Shown: positions 45,834 through 56,784 of the stretch, one piece after another | How the letters are laid out: each line of letters opens with the position of its first letter | Position numbering within the stretch: the stretch's first letter is position 1 | Origin: Scolanthus callimorphus | Taxonomy: Eukaryota > Cnidaria > Anthozoa > Actiniaria > Edwardsiidae | Assembly: GCA_033964015.1 (NCBI GenBank) | Contig: CM066916.1 | Location: 15,168,501 to 15,232,500 of the forward strand | Direction of reading: 5' to 3' | DNA length: 64,000 nucleotides | Program-made: the position numbers and the translations under genes | The notes under the pieces: model-generated | What the model was told of the DNA's origin: nothing | Seen by the model: the letters and a program-made list of their open reading frames with translations, nothing else | The model's database searches: none

Positions 45834-47483
45834 GCGCTTGTCTCTCCCGCACTGCCTCTCCCCCACTGCTTGTCTCTCCCGCACTTTCCTCATTTTAAAT
45901 TTATCGTTTTCTTTTAAGAGTCCCGGCCACAAACAACTGCAAAACTGGGCGTAACTACGTGCACGGCGGCGGCACACCCTTGATCAAACATCACAGAATC
46001 TAGTCTCGCTAAAATGTTTGAAACATTTAAATCTTAGTTCCTTTTCATTGGAAAGTCACATTTTATTTCAAATATCAAAATAATTATTGCTCTATTAGTG
46101 AAACAATATCGAAAGCCGGAAAAAGAAAGGTTCCCCTTCCTTGTGTGAGAAGAATGCGTGACAGAAGCGTTAATTGACTTTGTATTGTTCATTGAGTCGG
46201 TTGACTGCACTTTATCTCCAGCTAGCTACGGAGAAATCAGAGAAATAGCTAAATCGTTTAAACAGAATCTTTATGAACTTCGGAAATTACTCCTATAGAA
46301 TTCGATTTACAAACAAGTTTTTATTGCGACAATCAAAGCTGTAGAAGAGTAAGCAGCGAGCGTGGGAAAAACACGCCATCTGGAGGATTTTGTTTACCGA
46401 GAAAACTTCTTCGTCTTGTCGGCGGCAAAAAAGGAAAATTATGAATACACAAATTTTACCCCGAAGTTTATCTCCACGGTGTTTCTAATCAATGGTATGC
46501 TGTAAATTTGTATATGTCTGGCTTATTTGCTTATTTTTTTCGGGTAAAGAGTGAGATTTCTCAGGATATGTCTTAGGAGATTGTTTACAGTTCCGCGAGA
46601 AAATTGGCTGAATTAGGGAAAATTGAGTCTACTCGTTCTCGTCTCAGATATGTTTTCCAAGAATAATTTTTAGACCCGGGCTAAATATATCTTAAGTACT
46701 TGTTACATTCCAAGTTTCAATAAATTCTGAATAATACCGCCTGCATTTTTCGTTGTTTCAAAATAAAGTGAAATTTTAGATTTTCAAAATGTGAAATTTC
46801 GGCCTTCTTTGGGTGCTCGCTAAGAACTTAAAATGTTAGCTATAATTAAACATATGGATGCATTCAAATCTTTGATACCTCTAAAATGAAATTATGATGC
46901 AAAGAAATGCAAGTTTTATTTTGCGCCTTCGCGCGAGTTCCGTTATTTGAACGTAGGATCGCATGCTGTTTTAGTCATTTTTGAGCTTCACGACCCGGCG
47001 TTGCTTTTTCGAAATTTTCTCTACATTGCTTTATTTTTCTAACATAAAAAATATATCACGTTTACTAGCATACCATAGGCTATCTCTGGATAAAATATGA
47101 GGGGGCTCGATTTCTCGACCTTGTGCCACATCTCACTCGGTCCTTACAGAGAGGCGCTCTTAAGAAGAAAAACTTTTGTTTCATTTTGAGCTCTTTTTCG
47201 GCCTAAAATGACTGGACTATTAGATTTCATGAAAATGAGGAATTTCCAAAACTCAAAATAAGGAAGTTGCCATGGGAGGATTCGGGTGGACTTTTTTTTG
47301 TGTACTAACGGGCCACTAGTAAACATGTTCCTGGTGAGAAACCTTTGTTATCATTTTTGTCCAACTTTTAGTAAAAATAATTTTTTCATTTACTGGACTA
47401 TATATGAACTCAGTGATTGGTAGAAATCATTACAGCAACGATCCTACCCTTTAGTATTTAGTATTTTTTCCTCTTTCGACTCA

Positions 47484-47690
47484 AGAAAAATCATACCTAG
47501 TTATTGGCAAATATTTGAAAACAAGGCCAAATGAAAATGAGTTTATTCTAAACAACTCCAACAGTTTATTCCCCGGGGTGTCGAATAATCGAACTTCAAA
47601 TCGATCATCAATCTCCCGATGGAGTTCTTCGATTAATTTAATCGAACCCTATCGCGATCTCAAATTTCGTATTAGGGGAAAGACATGGTA
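47484..47690 (+). repeat. Dispersed block, copy 2
   Basis: Direct copy of 37021-37215. It ends in AATCGAACCCTATCGCGATC and then switches to the glycosyltransferase-like scrap. Confidence 0.78.
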
Positions 47691-47743
47691 GCACAGAACT
47701 CCAGGTGGTAGTGATGACTTGATAGCAAGGAATACCAGGTCCT

Positions 47744-47792
47744 CGTAGGGTGTGATGGATTGTTTTGGAATGATGGCCATGCATATAGTCCA
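47744..47792 (-). pseudogene. Scrap of the glycosyltransferase-like gene
   Basis: The minus strand encodes CWTICMA..PKQSITPY, nearly identical at DNA level to 33419-33470 in the broken paralogue. It is cut on its upstream side by the MITE at 47796. Confidence 0.75.
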
Positions 47793-47795
47793 GCA

Positions 47796-48007
47796 GTAGG
47801 GGTAGCGATTGGTGAATCCGAGACGCCGAGACTGGCAGTTTAAAATCCGAGCCCGAGACTAAAGAAAATATCAGAGCTCATATATTTACTGTATTTAGAA
47901 GTTTGAGGGCGAAAATCCGAGGTTCCGAGACAAACGTTAAAAATTCCGAGACTCTGCTAAAATTTGGCGAGACTCTTGGTATTTTAAGGGACCATTCGCT
48001 ACCCCTA
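47796..48007. mobile_element. 212-bp MITE (TIR TAGGGGTAGCG), TSD GCA
   Basis: TAGGGGTAGCGATTGGT and inverse ACCATTCGCTACCCCTA, flanked by GCA (47793-47795, 48008-48010). The interior repeats CCGAGAC/GAGACT motifs. It is inserted in the glycosyltransferase-like scrap. Confidence 0.75.
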
Positions 48008-48296
48008 GCATTAACTGCTAGTAAATATGGGTATAAGAAGAACAAGGCTTAAAAGAACTAACGAAGCAATGAAAATATGTGGATATCTCGAATCAATTTT
48101 AGTACCTTATTCTCGATTCCTTGTGTTTTCTTCTGTTTAACACTATTTCTCCTCTGAGCTACTATAAATTTTTATAAAGAAATTTGATCAGATTCTAAAA
48201 TTATAAATATATCCAATCAATTTCCGGAACACAACGCCAGCCTTGGACTTGATGGTAGACAACATTCGGTAAAATTAAATTTGATCAAAATGTGGG

Positions 48297-49100
48297 TAAC
48301 TAGATGCGGGGAATTTAGATGCCGTGGATGTTTCGTGTCATATTGTGTGTGCGCAACTTCGAGATGTGCTTTAGTTTCTCGCTAAGTCCACAGGGAATTT
48401 CTGCAGAAACCCACCCATGGGAAAAGCTGAGTTTCCCATGGTAGAAGAATGGGAAGTGTTCGGATTTCCAATGGCTGTCCATGTGAAACCCGAGCCCTTC
48501 TCATGCGTGTGCCTTGGGAAATTCAGCTTTTCCCATGGATGGGTTTCTGCAGAAATTCCCTGTGGTTACGACGGGATTTCTGAGGTGTGAGACACTAGTA
48601 CTGTATTTTCTTTTTCAATCGAAAGTTGACTGACATCATGCATTGGCACCAGTAACAAAGATAGACTGTAATTGGCAAAAAGTATTGATCAAAGATTGAG
48701 AAAACTATACGTGCCGATAACTAACAATCATTGGATGAGGTTGAGCATGAGGTTTGTGTTATCTGCCAAAGCGAAGCTTTGACAACTCGAGGCGCTGACA
48801 AAATCTCAGTCATTATCATGCGAAACCCGAATTTAATAATTGTTATATTCAGCAACCAGGAAGAATTCTTACCTAGCTAGGCAAAGATGTCGAAGATGAG
48901 GCATTGGACGGCGAAACGGTTTTTCAACTTCAGCTTACGTCCATTGTATTTTCTTTCTCGTATTCAATTCAAATAGCCATAGTAAAAACAAATCACAAAG
49001 CGAATGTACTAGCTACGATCAAATAAGAGATAAAACGATAAAAGTGATAAGTGGTGAATATGAGTGCGCATGCGTAGAAATCCAGATATCGAATTTGTAC
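48297..49100 (+). repeat. Repeat-mosaic block, copy 2, carrying a MITE
   Basis: Direct copy of 37690-38345 with the 176-bp MITE (48389-48564) inserted. Confidence 0.78.
48389..48564. mobile_element. 176-bp foldback MITE, copy 2, TSD GTC/GTT
   Basis: CACAGGGAATTTCTGCAGAA ... TTCTGCAGAAATTCCCTGTG. Flanks are GTC (48386-48388) and GTT (48565-48567). The empty paralogue at about 37790 reads CTCAGTCACGACGG. Exactly the same length as copy 1. Confidence 0.87.
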
Positions 49101-50175
49101 GCCTGTTTCAAGAAGACATCGCCGACTAGCTGATGAAGTTTTACGAGCAGCATAAACACCCCCAAAACAAGTGTCCCACATGGAATACCCAATCGCCTAC
49201 CAGGACTATATATATGTTGAGGGATGTACAAAGACCGTTAATTGTTCATTACTCATCACAAGGGGCGTCTATTTAATGGTCTGGTGGCCGGGCGTTCCCT
49301 CACTAGGTCTCTGGACCGAGTCCCTGAGTCGCTACTGAGCAATTAACACCGAGGATAGCGACTGTCAGGGCTGAAATCTCTGGCGTGGGCGTAAGAACCG
49401 TACGGTCGCCATACGACGCTTCAGCTCTGTCTGGAAGTATGGTACTCCTATTTTTGGTCATTCAAACGAGATTTCGTTTTAGCTTCAACAACACGATTTC
49501 GCAGCTGCTTTATCTGTATACTCACTAACTTTTATTTTAATTGCGAATTACAAATTGAAGTTTGAAAAAAGCCGACTAATTTTCGTTTTGCTTCCAAGTT
49601 CGCTTCTTGGCTATGGAACCTGTGGGTCAGGCGCCAAATAAGAAACTAGTGAAATCGAGAAATTCCATATAAAATGAGCGAATTGAGATTGAGCAATAAT
49701 AATAATAATGTTTCCAAAATACCTGAAGAATTTTGCCAGGCAAGGGGAGTAACAGAAATCAGGCCAGCATTCTTTTTTTGTTAGAGGCACGCTGACAATT
49801 TGTGTGTTCCGAGTGGTTCGTAGAGCGTGCGCGTGTTGGAGGGCACCTCGAAAGAGGTATCATATAATGTGCAGACAGTTTTGTTATCGGCTCTGTATGA
49901 AATATCGCGCATGCGTCAATGGTTGTCACAAGAGCCTCCCCTGCGAAGCGACGTGCCAGGGTGATTTGGGTACGAGATTACCCCCTTCGCTTACGTACGG
50001 GAGCTCTGTGTACGAGAATGAACAAACGTGGTTTAGGAACCATTCTGGTTACAGCCATTGGAATATAGTAACTTCCGTGCCTGAACGCCTTTACGTTGAG
50101 GATTTTCAGTAAGCCGTTTCACAAAAACATGTAAAGCAAACTGCGCAAGTACGCAATGCTCTCAGGGTTAATGAC
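49101..50175. other. Intergenic with a partial 220-bp-family copy
   Basis: About 49,900-50,020 carries CGCGCATGCGTCAATGG and GTACGAGAAT, the right half of the 220-bp family. The rest is unrecognised. Confidence 0.5.
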
Positions 50176-50405
50176 ATTCTCGTACCCAGAGATCCCCAGA
50201 TCGTCTGCTCGCGAAAGGGGCTCTGGGAACATCCTTTTGAAGGCCTTAATTCGCTGATTGGCTGATTTTGGACGTTGGGGCGTGCGCAGAAAGTTGTTTC
50301 TCTCAACGGCTCTGTATCAAAACTCGCGCATGCGCCAATGCCTCAGCCTCCACCACAGCCTCCCCCGCGAGGTGACGAGCTGAGGAGCTCTGGGTTTCAA
50401 AATGG
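50176..50405. mobile_element. 220-bp-family foldback copy
   Basis: ATTCTCGTACCCAGAGATCC ... GAGGAGCTCTGGGTTT with the family interior TTTCTCTCAACGGCTCTGTA and CGCGCATGCG. Confidence 0.7.
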
Positions 50406-50782
50406 GTTAATGCAAGAGTGGGATTACCAAGAGTTTCCATATTTACTATGTACGCCCAAATCACAGTCAGAAAAGTGTCTATTTTTAGAACTAGGATGCC
50501 CGCGAAAATTCGTCATCCACAGGGTTTCCACTTTCTCGCCACGCGAACAGTTGTGAGATCCAGCCTAAAATTAAATCGCAGATCAATGGAAAAACCGTTA
50601 AAATCGCAAAGATAAGGTAGGATATTCTCTATTTTGTTGTGTATTGGGTATACGAGCATTCGAGCCTGAGCATTCGAATACTTTCGCGTGCGAAACTCAA
50701 ATCTAAAAATAGACACTTTTCTGACTGTGATGTGGACAAATACAGTAGGGAAAGATTCTAACTCTTGTTAATCCACTCTTGG

Positions 50783-51386
50783 TTAATGGCATTTCAACTT
50801 TCCAAGTGTGTGATATCCTTCTTCGTCTGAGCCATCGGTGTCGCCAAAGCGTAACTGGGTAACGGGAAGGTGATCCTTGCTGGTCAGCAGTCCGTCGTCC
50901 TCACGCCATGTGCCGTCGTTTTTTGAGCAGTTGCACCTCTTCCTGCAAGCGCAACTGTTACTTACCCTGCATGCGCACTTGTTGCTCCCGATTGGAGCAC
51001 CGCCCCATGACGTCATTTTGTTTCCATCACGTGATACCCACCAACCATACCACTGTTTGTATAGTCCATGCCACAATACGGAGCCAAAACACTCTTACTT
51101 TATAAACTGTTCACAGTAACTCGATGCACTTCTCAGGAATTTCTGTTGCGTGACGTAGCGCCTGAATAAGTGACGTTACAGGAGTAGGAGCCAGGGAATT
51201 TGTAACCCTTCACACGGGTACGAGTCTCTGTGTCGTGACTAACAACTGTCACGCCAATTCCGTCACGCGCGGTCATGTCACAGTAGGCTGTGAATGAGGA
51301 CTCTCCTCCTTCACCATCTGGGTCTATGACGTAGTTACCACTGGGTGCTGATGGCAAGGTGGCCTTGATGTCACGACATGTTGGTT
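50783..51386 (-). pseudogene. Fibrinogen/CNTNAP-like exon of gene copy A, broken
   Basis: After the acceptor TTTTTTATGCAG it reads CRDIKATLPSAPSGNYVIDP, DGEGGESSFTAYCDM and VKGYKFPGSYSCNVTYSGA. Relative to copy B one base is lost at TAGCG (near 51160), shifting the frame, and TAT becomes TAA after FIK. The rest (WYGWWVSRDGNKMTSWGGAP, CNCSKNDGTWREDDGLLTSK, DHLPVTQLRFGDTD, GKLKCH stop) is well preserved. The family is a fibrinogen-like fold as in contactin-associated proteins, secreted in corals. Confidence 0.83.
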
Positions 51387-52801
51387 CTGCATAAAAAAAC
51401 AATGATTACTAAATGAGGCCATTTATCACAAAATGGGGCTAATAGCACATGTTTTGTGTTAACTGAAGGCCTCATCTTGTATGGCTAGGCTTCCTTTACT
51501 GAGCCATTGTTGACTTTGATTTACCAGAATCCAAGTGGCAAGCTAAAGTGCTGTCAGCAGAGTCGGTCTGTGGTTTGATTCTTGTCTATTCACATGCACG
51601 CAGGCCTTGTAGTCGTTAAAGGGAAGTCCCGTTGCTGTTACGGGAGGGTTATTATGTTGTACCAGCCAGACCAAGGATACAGGTAATTATTTATGGTTCC
51701 CTGTCAGGTCCCAGCTTAGTGACAGGCCTTTGTCCTGAATCAGAGAAACCCCTTAAGCATTGTCCTGAATGAGTGAGAGGAACTCCCTTTGGCCTTGTGG
51801 GCTCCGTGAGATCCATTTAGAGCACATGTTTAATTGAGTGCCCCCTTTTTGCAGTCAGATCTAGGAGCTCTGGGCAGGCTCAAGCTCCTGCTCAGATCCG
51901 TGACAATTCTATCACTCCCAGCTAATGCAAAGTCATAACTCTAGCATTTCAGCTCTATTGCATCTAAACCACTTCCAGTTTAGCTTAGTACTTTCAAAAT
52001 ATGAGGTCATTTATCAAGCGAAAAGGGCTAGGGCACTATTTTCGTCAAGAGGGCTAAACATTTATATCAATCAATCGATGTCGTTTATTCGTATGAAAAA
52101 AAAAATTCATCTTCTTTTTTATGAAACCGAAAATGAATGTCTGTAGCATTCAAGCTTCAGGCGATGATAAAAAGCCAAAAAAAACCTCAATGTCGAGGTA
52201 CGATGTCTGCAAGTTCAGGTGAATTTTCCTCCTATTTGCGCTAAAATGTGAGGCAAAAGAAAGGGGGATTTTCTAACAAGGACGGCTTTGCAGGATCGGC
52301 GTAAGTCGACCATTTTTGGCGAAATTTTCTTGACATGCATACCATTGACAAACGCCAAGCCGACAGGTGCAAATCTAAATGGCGGATGCCGGGAAAGAGA
52401 GCTTCAAATGCTTCAATCCCTGAACGTTTGCGCAGAATATGACTGTGTGCTCGAGCAGGTTTGGCCGATTTTTTTCAGATGGAGATCTACACAATCTCAT
52501 TCCCAGAGCCTACTCCGCTATTGTTGTTTGTCGTAGGCTCTGGCTGCAGGCAATCGTTGGCCGATTCTGATTGGCCGAGATTCCTGCTCACCATTTTGAA
52601 ATTGCCTAACCAACAAGAGGCAACGAGAGGCTCTGGGAACCAGAATGGAGATCTACATTGCCTTCCTAGACTTCCTTATATGGTAAGTGATACCAAATAT
52701 GGTTTTGACCGCGAGAACTCCAAAATCGACAAATTGCATTTGTTTGATATTCACTCTTGAAAATAGTTTTTTTTAGTGCACGTACATAACTTACAGACTG
52801 A
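51387..52801 (-). other. Intron of copy A with a foldback
   Basis: Contains the foldback at 52492-52644. The part near 52380 (AATGGCGGATG) matches 58569 in copy B's intron, confirming that the two genes are paralogous outside exons. Confidence 0.6.
52492..52644. mobile_element. 153-bp foldback with 13-bp direct flanks
   Basis: TCATTCCCAGAGCCT ... AGGCTCTGGGAACCAGA, flanked by ATGGAGATCTACA at 52479-52491 and 52645-52657. The ends resemble the 220-bp family. A duplication longer than 10 bp is unusual for it; part may be coincidence. Confidence 0.72.
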
Positions 52802-52895
52802 TATAATTTTCACATTTGTATCGAAGTCCGTGTTTCTGGTTAAGCCGCTCACATCTCTTGCCCCTCTTGAAGCATTCTGCAGTTGAGCAGGGATC
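52802..52895 (-). pseudogene. Cys-rich EGF-like exon of copy A, donor lost
   Basis: After the acceptor ATTATTTCCACAG it reads DPCSTAECFKRGKRCERLNQ KHGLRYKCENY. The Cys pattern matches copy B except that the CGP Cys is replaced by His. Where copy B has GGTAAAG this copy has ATATCAG, so the donor is gone. A GTAAGT 8 nt on is in another phase. Confidence 0.65.
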
Positions 52896-53564
52896 CTGTG
52901 GAAATAATATCAAGAGGTTAAACCACTGGCACTGTTGAATTCCTTGCAGCTATTCAAGTGAACTAACCACCGCACGCACAATATCTGAGCGGGATTTCCG
53001 ATATCGGAGCGCTTCGCATTTTTACCGAAATTCCAGGAAATTTCGGTTAGAATGACAATGGAAAAAATAGTGATTGTAAAATAGTCAACATGTCTCCGTT
53101 TAGGGATAAGAGGTTTCCCTAGGTTGCCATCAAGATTTCTTAACGGGACGAGAAGGAGTAACTTCTTGCATGTAAATCTTTTAAAAGATGCTAAAATAAA
53201 GCCAATGGGTTCCATACTTTCTAGACTTTCTATTAACCAGATTGGCCACACGTTACTCGAATCACTGAAATAATTTGTCCTTTTCAATTAATGCTCCGGC
53301 CCCGACTTTGGACGGCGTAACCCTTTTAAGGGCCAAGTATTAAGTAAGGCAGTCATCTTTCATTTAAATTTAATGCCCCGCCTTTCTTTTTGACAAGCTT
53401 TCAGTTAGACTTTCTATTTATCCTTTAGTTTCGTTTCATTGTTTGCTTATAGTTGATCAAACTTTGTAAGTATATACTTAGTGCTTTGTTTTTTTTTGTA
53501 CTAAGGTTTTTGCCTTTGAACAAATAATTGGGATACTTCTCACAAAATTATTTATATTGCTTAC

Positions 53565-53851
53565 CTCCAGGCTATAATGAGTGGCGGTAGAATTTTCAAC
53601 CAGCGAAGCGTCAGGGCTGAACATATCAGTAGATAATAAATTACATTTCAATCCTGCTCCTCCATTTGCTATGTTAAACGACAAGCATTCTCTTTCCCTT
53701 GTGCAGAACATGGAGCACATCATTGCATCCTTAACGACGAAAGACGCAAAACTTGGTGCCACCAAAGCTTTGTTTCCTTGTTTGATAAAAGTTTCGAAAA
53801 CTTTTGGTAATTCGTCGGCAGAATTTTGACACACAAGGCATTTGTTCGAAA
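53565..53851 (-). CDS. PAN/Apple-domain exon of copy A
   Basis: The acceptor TTTCTTTCTGAG and donor GAG|GTAAGC are good. It reads FIKQGNKALVAPSFASFVVK, DAMMCSMFCTRERECLSFNI, GAGLKCNLLSTDMF and NSTATHYSLE. C-x3-C, EC-x-SFN and KCNLL are PAN-domain landmarks. The phase-0 donor fits the phase-0 EGF-like exon. An upstream signal-peptide exon was not found. The exon itself is intact but the downstream exons are broken, so the gene copy is probably dead. Confidence 0.75.
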
Positions 53852-54789
53852 CTCAGAAAGAAATGCGATGATTTCAAGAACCATAACATGGTAGCATTCT
53901 GCACCTACACAAACGTGTTATTGTTAATATTTCTACAGCGAATAAATATCGAACAAGCTCAATTTTGCTAATTTGAAATAAGAAATTTAATTTAATTAAT
54001 TATAGGCTGTTTTGTCCACTTTAAATGGCAGCTGAAATTAAAGTTTAAGGTAGAAACCATCAGGGATTCGAGTAACTTTAGCAGATGTGGCATGTGGAAA
54101 AATATATTTGAGAAATTTCAAATCATTTTTTGGGAGCATTTTCGACGAGCTTTTGATAAATGCATATGTCTGCGGTAACACCAAATTGTAATTGGAAGTT
54201 ATCGTTGAATTGTTATTCAAAGTTCTAACCATTACTGTACATTTCATGTTGCTGAGAGCTTATAAAAAATTCATTGATTTTGACGATTTTTGGACTTTGA
54301 TTGTCAAGATTTGGTATTGTGAGGAAAAACAATTGTTCCAGTTATTTATTGAAAAAAGTAACATAGAGGTTTCTAAACTATGCAAATTAAGCTATTCCAA
54401 GATTTTTTCCAAACGTTACTCGATCTAAGGATTCCATATTAAAGCATTCTATCACACAATCCCTGAAATGAAAACAATGGCTTTCTATAACAGTATAAAT
54501 TATGTTTTTTTCTGCAACGATACGATTATTTGAAATATGAGACAAATTCGATTTATTGATGGTTTTGTTGTAGGAGCTAATGAAGATGGTTTTTGTGCTC
54601 TGAAGCTAATGAGGAATTTATCTAGCTAAAATTAGAGTATTGTGAGGGCTCCTTTGCCTGTTTTCATTTTCCTTCCTTGTTTGTTGGTTTGCTTGTTTGT
54701 TTTAAGATTTAATCTTTTGAAAACTGCAAGTAAAAATGCAAGAGCAAGCAAGTGAAGGTCAGATAAGATGAGGTCAGATAAGCTTGACC
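53852..54789. other. Intergenic, nothing recognised
   Basis: AT-rich. No signal-peptide exon for copy A is evident on the minus strand. Confidence 0.4.
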
Positions 54790-55560
54790 TCAAGGGAGAT
54801 ACGCACTTTATTCCTGCAGCTTAACACCGTTGAGTCAGACATGAGGCCATGTAACATGCAGCGCGTCAGTTTTCAGCTATCATCAGATGATGACCCCGAG
54901 AAGATTAATGTCGAAGGTGCCTGGGTAGTGCACAAGCTCGATATCCCAAAGTACAAGGTATCCAGAGAAGAAGCCGTGGTGCGATGGAAGCAATGGAAGG
55001 TCGTGAACTTCGGTCTCTTAATGAAAGTTATGTCGCGCTCCTGATTGGTTCAATGGCACATCTCCTAGTACACTTGGAAGAATGAAGACGTAGTATTTAC
55101 CGAAAGTCGCAGAATGATGGCGACCCGGAGTTGGCCAGTGCATATGAGAGTGTACTTGAGGAGTACCAGAGCAAAGGTCACTTGAAGAGAGCTCTCCCAA
55201 TTCCACGGTTAGAGCTGCAAGCAGCAGTCATCGGAGCCAGGCTGAGAAGTAAGATAATCAGTGAGATTGATCTACCCATCGACAGTGTACATCTGAGGAG
55301 TGACTCAAAAACCACACTACAGTATATCAACAACACCACTAGAAGATTCGAATTTAGTTTCTGAGATTCTAACCACTTGCCGCCTGCCGAATGGCACCAT
55401 ATACCCAGTAGGCTAAATCCAGCCGACGACTGCACTCGAGGTGCAGCCCTGTAAGACCTGACCCCGGATTCTCGTTGGCTTGCAGGGCCAGACTTCCTAC
55501 CAGACCGCCACGTGAGTGGCACCAGTTGAAGAAACTACCTTGAAGCTAGTTTTACCGAGG
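54790..55560 (+). mobile_element. BEL/Pao retrotransposon fragment: protease-side and A17/RNase H-side, internal deletion
   Basis: RVSFQLSSDD...VHKLDIPKYKVSREEAV and DPELASAYESVLEEYQSKGH are Pao pol N-terminal segments. The second runs straight into IPRLELQAAVIGARLRSKI, VHLRSDSKTTLQYINNTTRR, AEWHHIPSRLNPADDCTRGA (A17/RNase H region), so the polymerase domain in between is deleted. Frameshifts and stops make it inactive. Orientation is opposite to the flanking host genes. Confidence 0.85.
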
Positions 55561-55832
55561 CCGCGGACAAACTATATGAAGAGATCCTTTGGCTACAGTG
55601 GGGCGTTACTCTGGAACAATCTTCCAAGTGAATTACGTTCAACAATTACCTTACGTCAATTCAAGAATGGTTTGGTGAACTGTGATTTCTAAACCAGTTT
55701 CACACACGGCAACCCTGTAAACCAGTAGTAGTTTTATATATGTTTATTTTATATATAATTACATGTATACTGAGTGTTTTGTCCGTGTTTAAATAAAGTC
55801 TGTCTGCCTGTCTGTCTGTCTGCCTCCATCCA
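55561..55832 (+). mobile_element. LINE 3' end with (TCTG)n tail
   Basis: KRSFGYSGAVLWNNLPSELR (about 55580-55640) and TLRQFKNGL are the C-terminal tail of a CR1/L2-like polymerase. A stop, a short 3'UTR and a CTGTCTGCCTGTCTGTC tail follow. The 5' truncation joins directly to the BEL/Pao fragment. Confidence 0.78.
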
Positions 55833-55898
55833 TCCCGACGAGTCAGACTCAAGAATGTTCCAGTCTCATTCGAGGAGAACACCAGATTGTCCTACCCC

Positions 55899-56345
55899 TG
55901 GGGGGATACTGCCTTACAAGAGCTATACGGGTATGTGCCGCCAAACGGGGTCCCGATTTCTTCCTCCAGCCGATAGAACGGGGTATCGTTTAGGAACCGT
56001 CCTCTAGAACGGGGTATGATAATGAAGACCACCCAGTAAAATGGCCTAAAATGTCTTCAAGGAAGCGACCCGGCGGTCACGTATTGTTTTATTAAATGTG
56101 AAAAATCCAACAAGCTTTAACATTCTATTATAGATAAAACCGTAACAAGTAAAAAACAAATTTTGATTTACAGGTATCATTTACAGGTATCATTTCTCTT
56201 TAGAACGGGGTCTCATTTTGGGAGCAAAATAATTGAACGGGGTAGCTTTTTTTCGAAGAAAAATCGTTTTAGAACGGGGTCCGCATTTGAAATTCGCAGC
56301 GGCACATACCCACCCTATATCAAGCCAAGTACCCCCCCCCCCCCG
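55899..56345. mobile_element. About 450-bp MITE with AACGGGGT motifs
   Basis: GGGGGGATACTGCC...GGTATGTGCCGC at the left pairs with GCGGCACATACCCACC...AGTACCCCCCC at the right. The interior repeats GAACGGGGT in both arms. A C14 run lies at the right end. It separates the two BEL/Pao pieces. Confidence 0.68.
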
Positions 56346-56780
56346 GTCCTACTTTTGGGGCATCCACTTAAGTGCTCTGATTATCCAGGATTTCCACCAG
56401 CGCATCTGACACGTTTGCAGAGAGCATACGCTGGTGCTGGTGAGACAGGAGTACTGGATCATTCATGGGAAAAGAGTCTTACAAGGAAGATTATCAAAGA
56501 GTGTTTACTATGCAAGAGATGGAGGGCGATCCCTCAAGCCCCACTAATGACATCCCTATACCGAGAAGCAGGTTGGTGATGTGTGAACCTGATTTCAGCA
56601 GTACTGGTGTCGATTGTTTCGGCCCAATGATTGTCAAAAGAGGGCGAGTCACCAAGAAGCGATGGGGATGCCTCTTTACTTGTATGACGACAAGGGCGGT
56701 CCATGTAGAACTAGCTGGAGATCTAAGAACGATCATAGAACGCGCTGCACGCGCAGTTATTGCAGTCCATGAGTGATCAG
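56346..56780 (+). mobile_element. BEL/Pao integrase fragment
   Basis: RKIIKECLLCKRWRAIPQAP (zinc-binding end), then after a +1 shift PRSRLVMCEPDFSSTGVDCF, GPMIVKRGR and WGCLFTCMTTRAVHVELAGD (integrase core with the first catalytic-type Asp in GVD). It is truncated after RTIIERAARAV. Continues the element at 54790. Confidence 0.85.
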
Positions 56781-56784
56781 CCAT

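Larger units (their letters stand above)
44236..46454. mobile_element. 2.2-kb palindromic element nested in the 6.3-kb one
   Basis: The arms 44236-44560 and 46160-46454 are inverted (CGCAATAAAAACTTGTTTGT / ACAAACAAGTTTTTATTGCG; CAGCTAGCTAC). It splits an otherwise continuous arm: joining 44235 to 46455 recreates GGATTTAGTTTATCTCC as in the left arm. It contains the 0.58-kb element. Confidence 0.78.
41100..47399. mobile_element. 6.3-kb palindromic (foldback) element
   Basis: It starts AGTCCAGTAAATGAATGAAA and ends in the inverse TTTCATTTACTGGACT. The left arm is 41100-42895. The right arm is its inverse, split into 43870-44235 and 46455-47399 by a second palindrome. The paralogous block at 35945-35965 is an empty site (GAGTTCATATACCATTTACC). 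Flanks ATATT/ATATA suggest a roughly 5-bp TSD. No transposase frame was found. The 282-bp MITE sits in the central spacer. Confidence 0.82.

Noticed and set aside
49804..50112. 102-codon plus-strand frame
   Set aside because: Covers a partial copy of the 220-bp foldback family.
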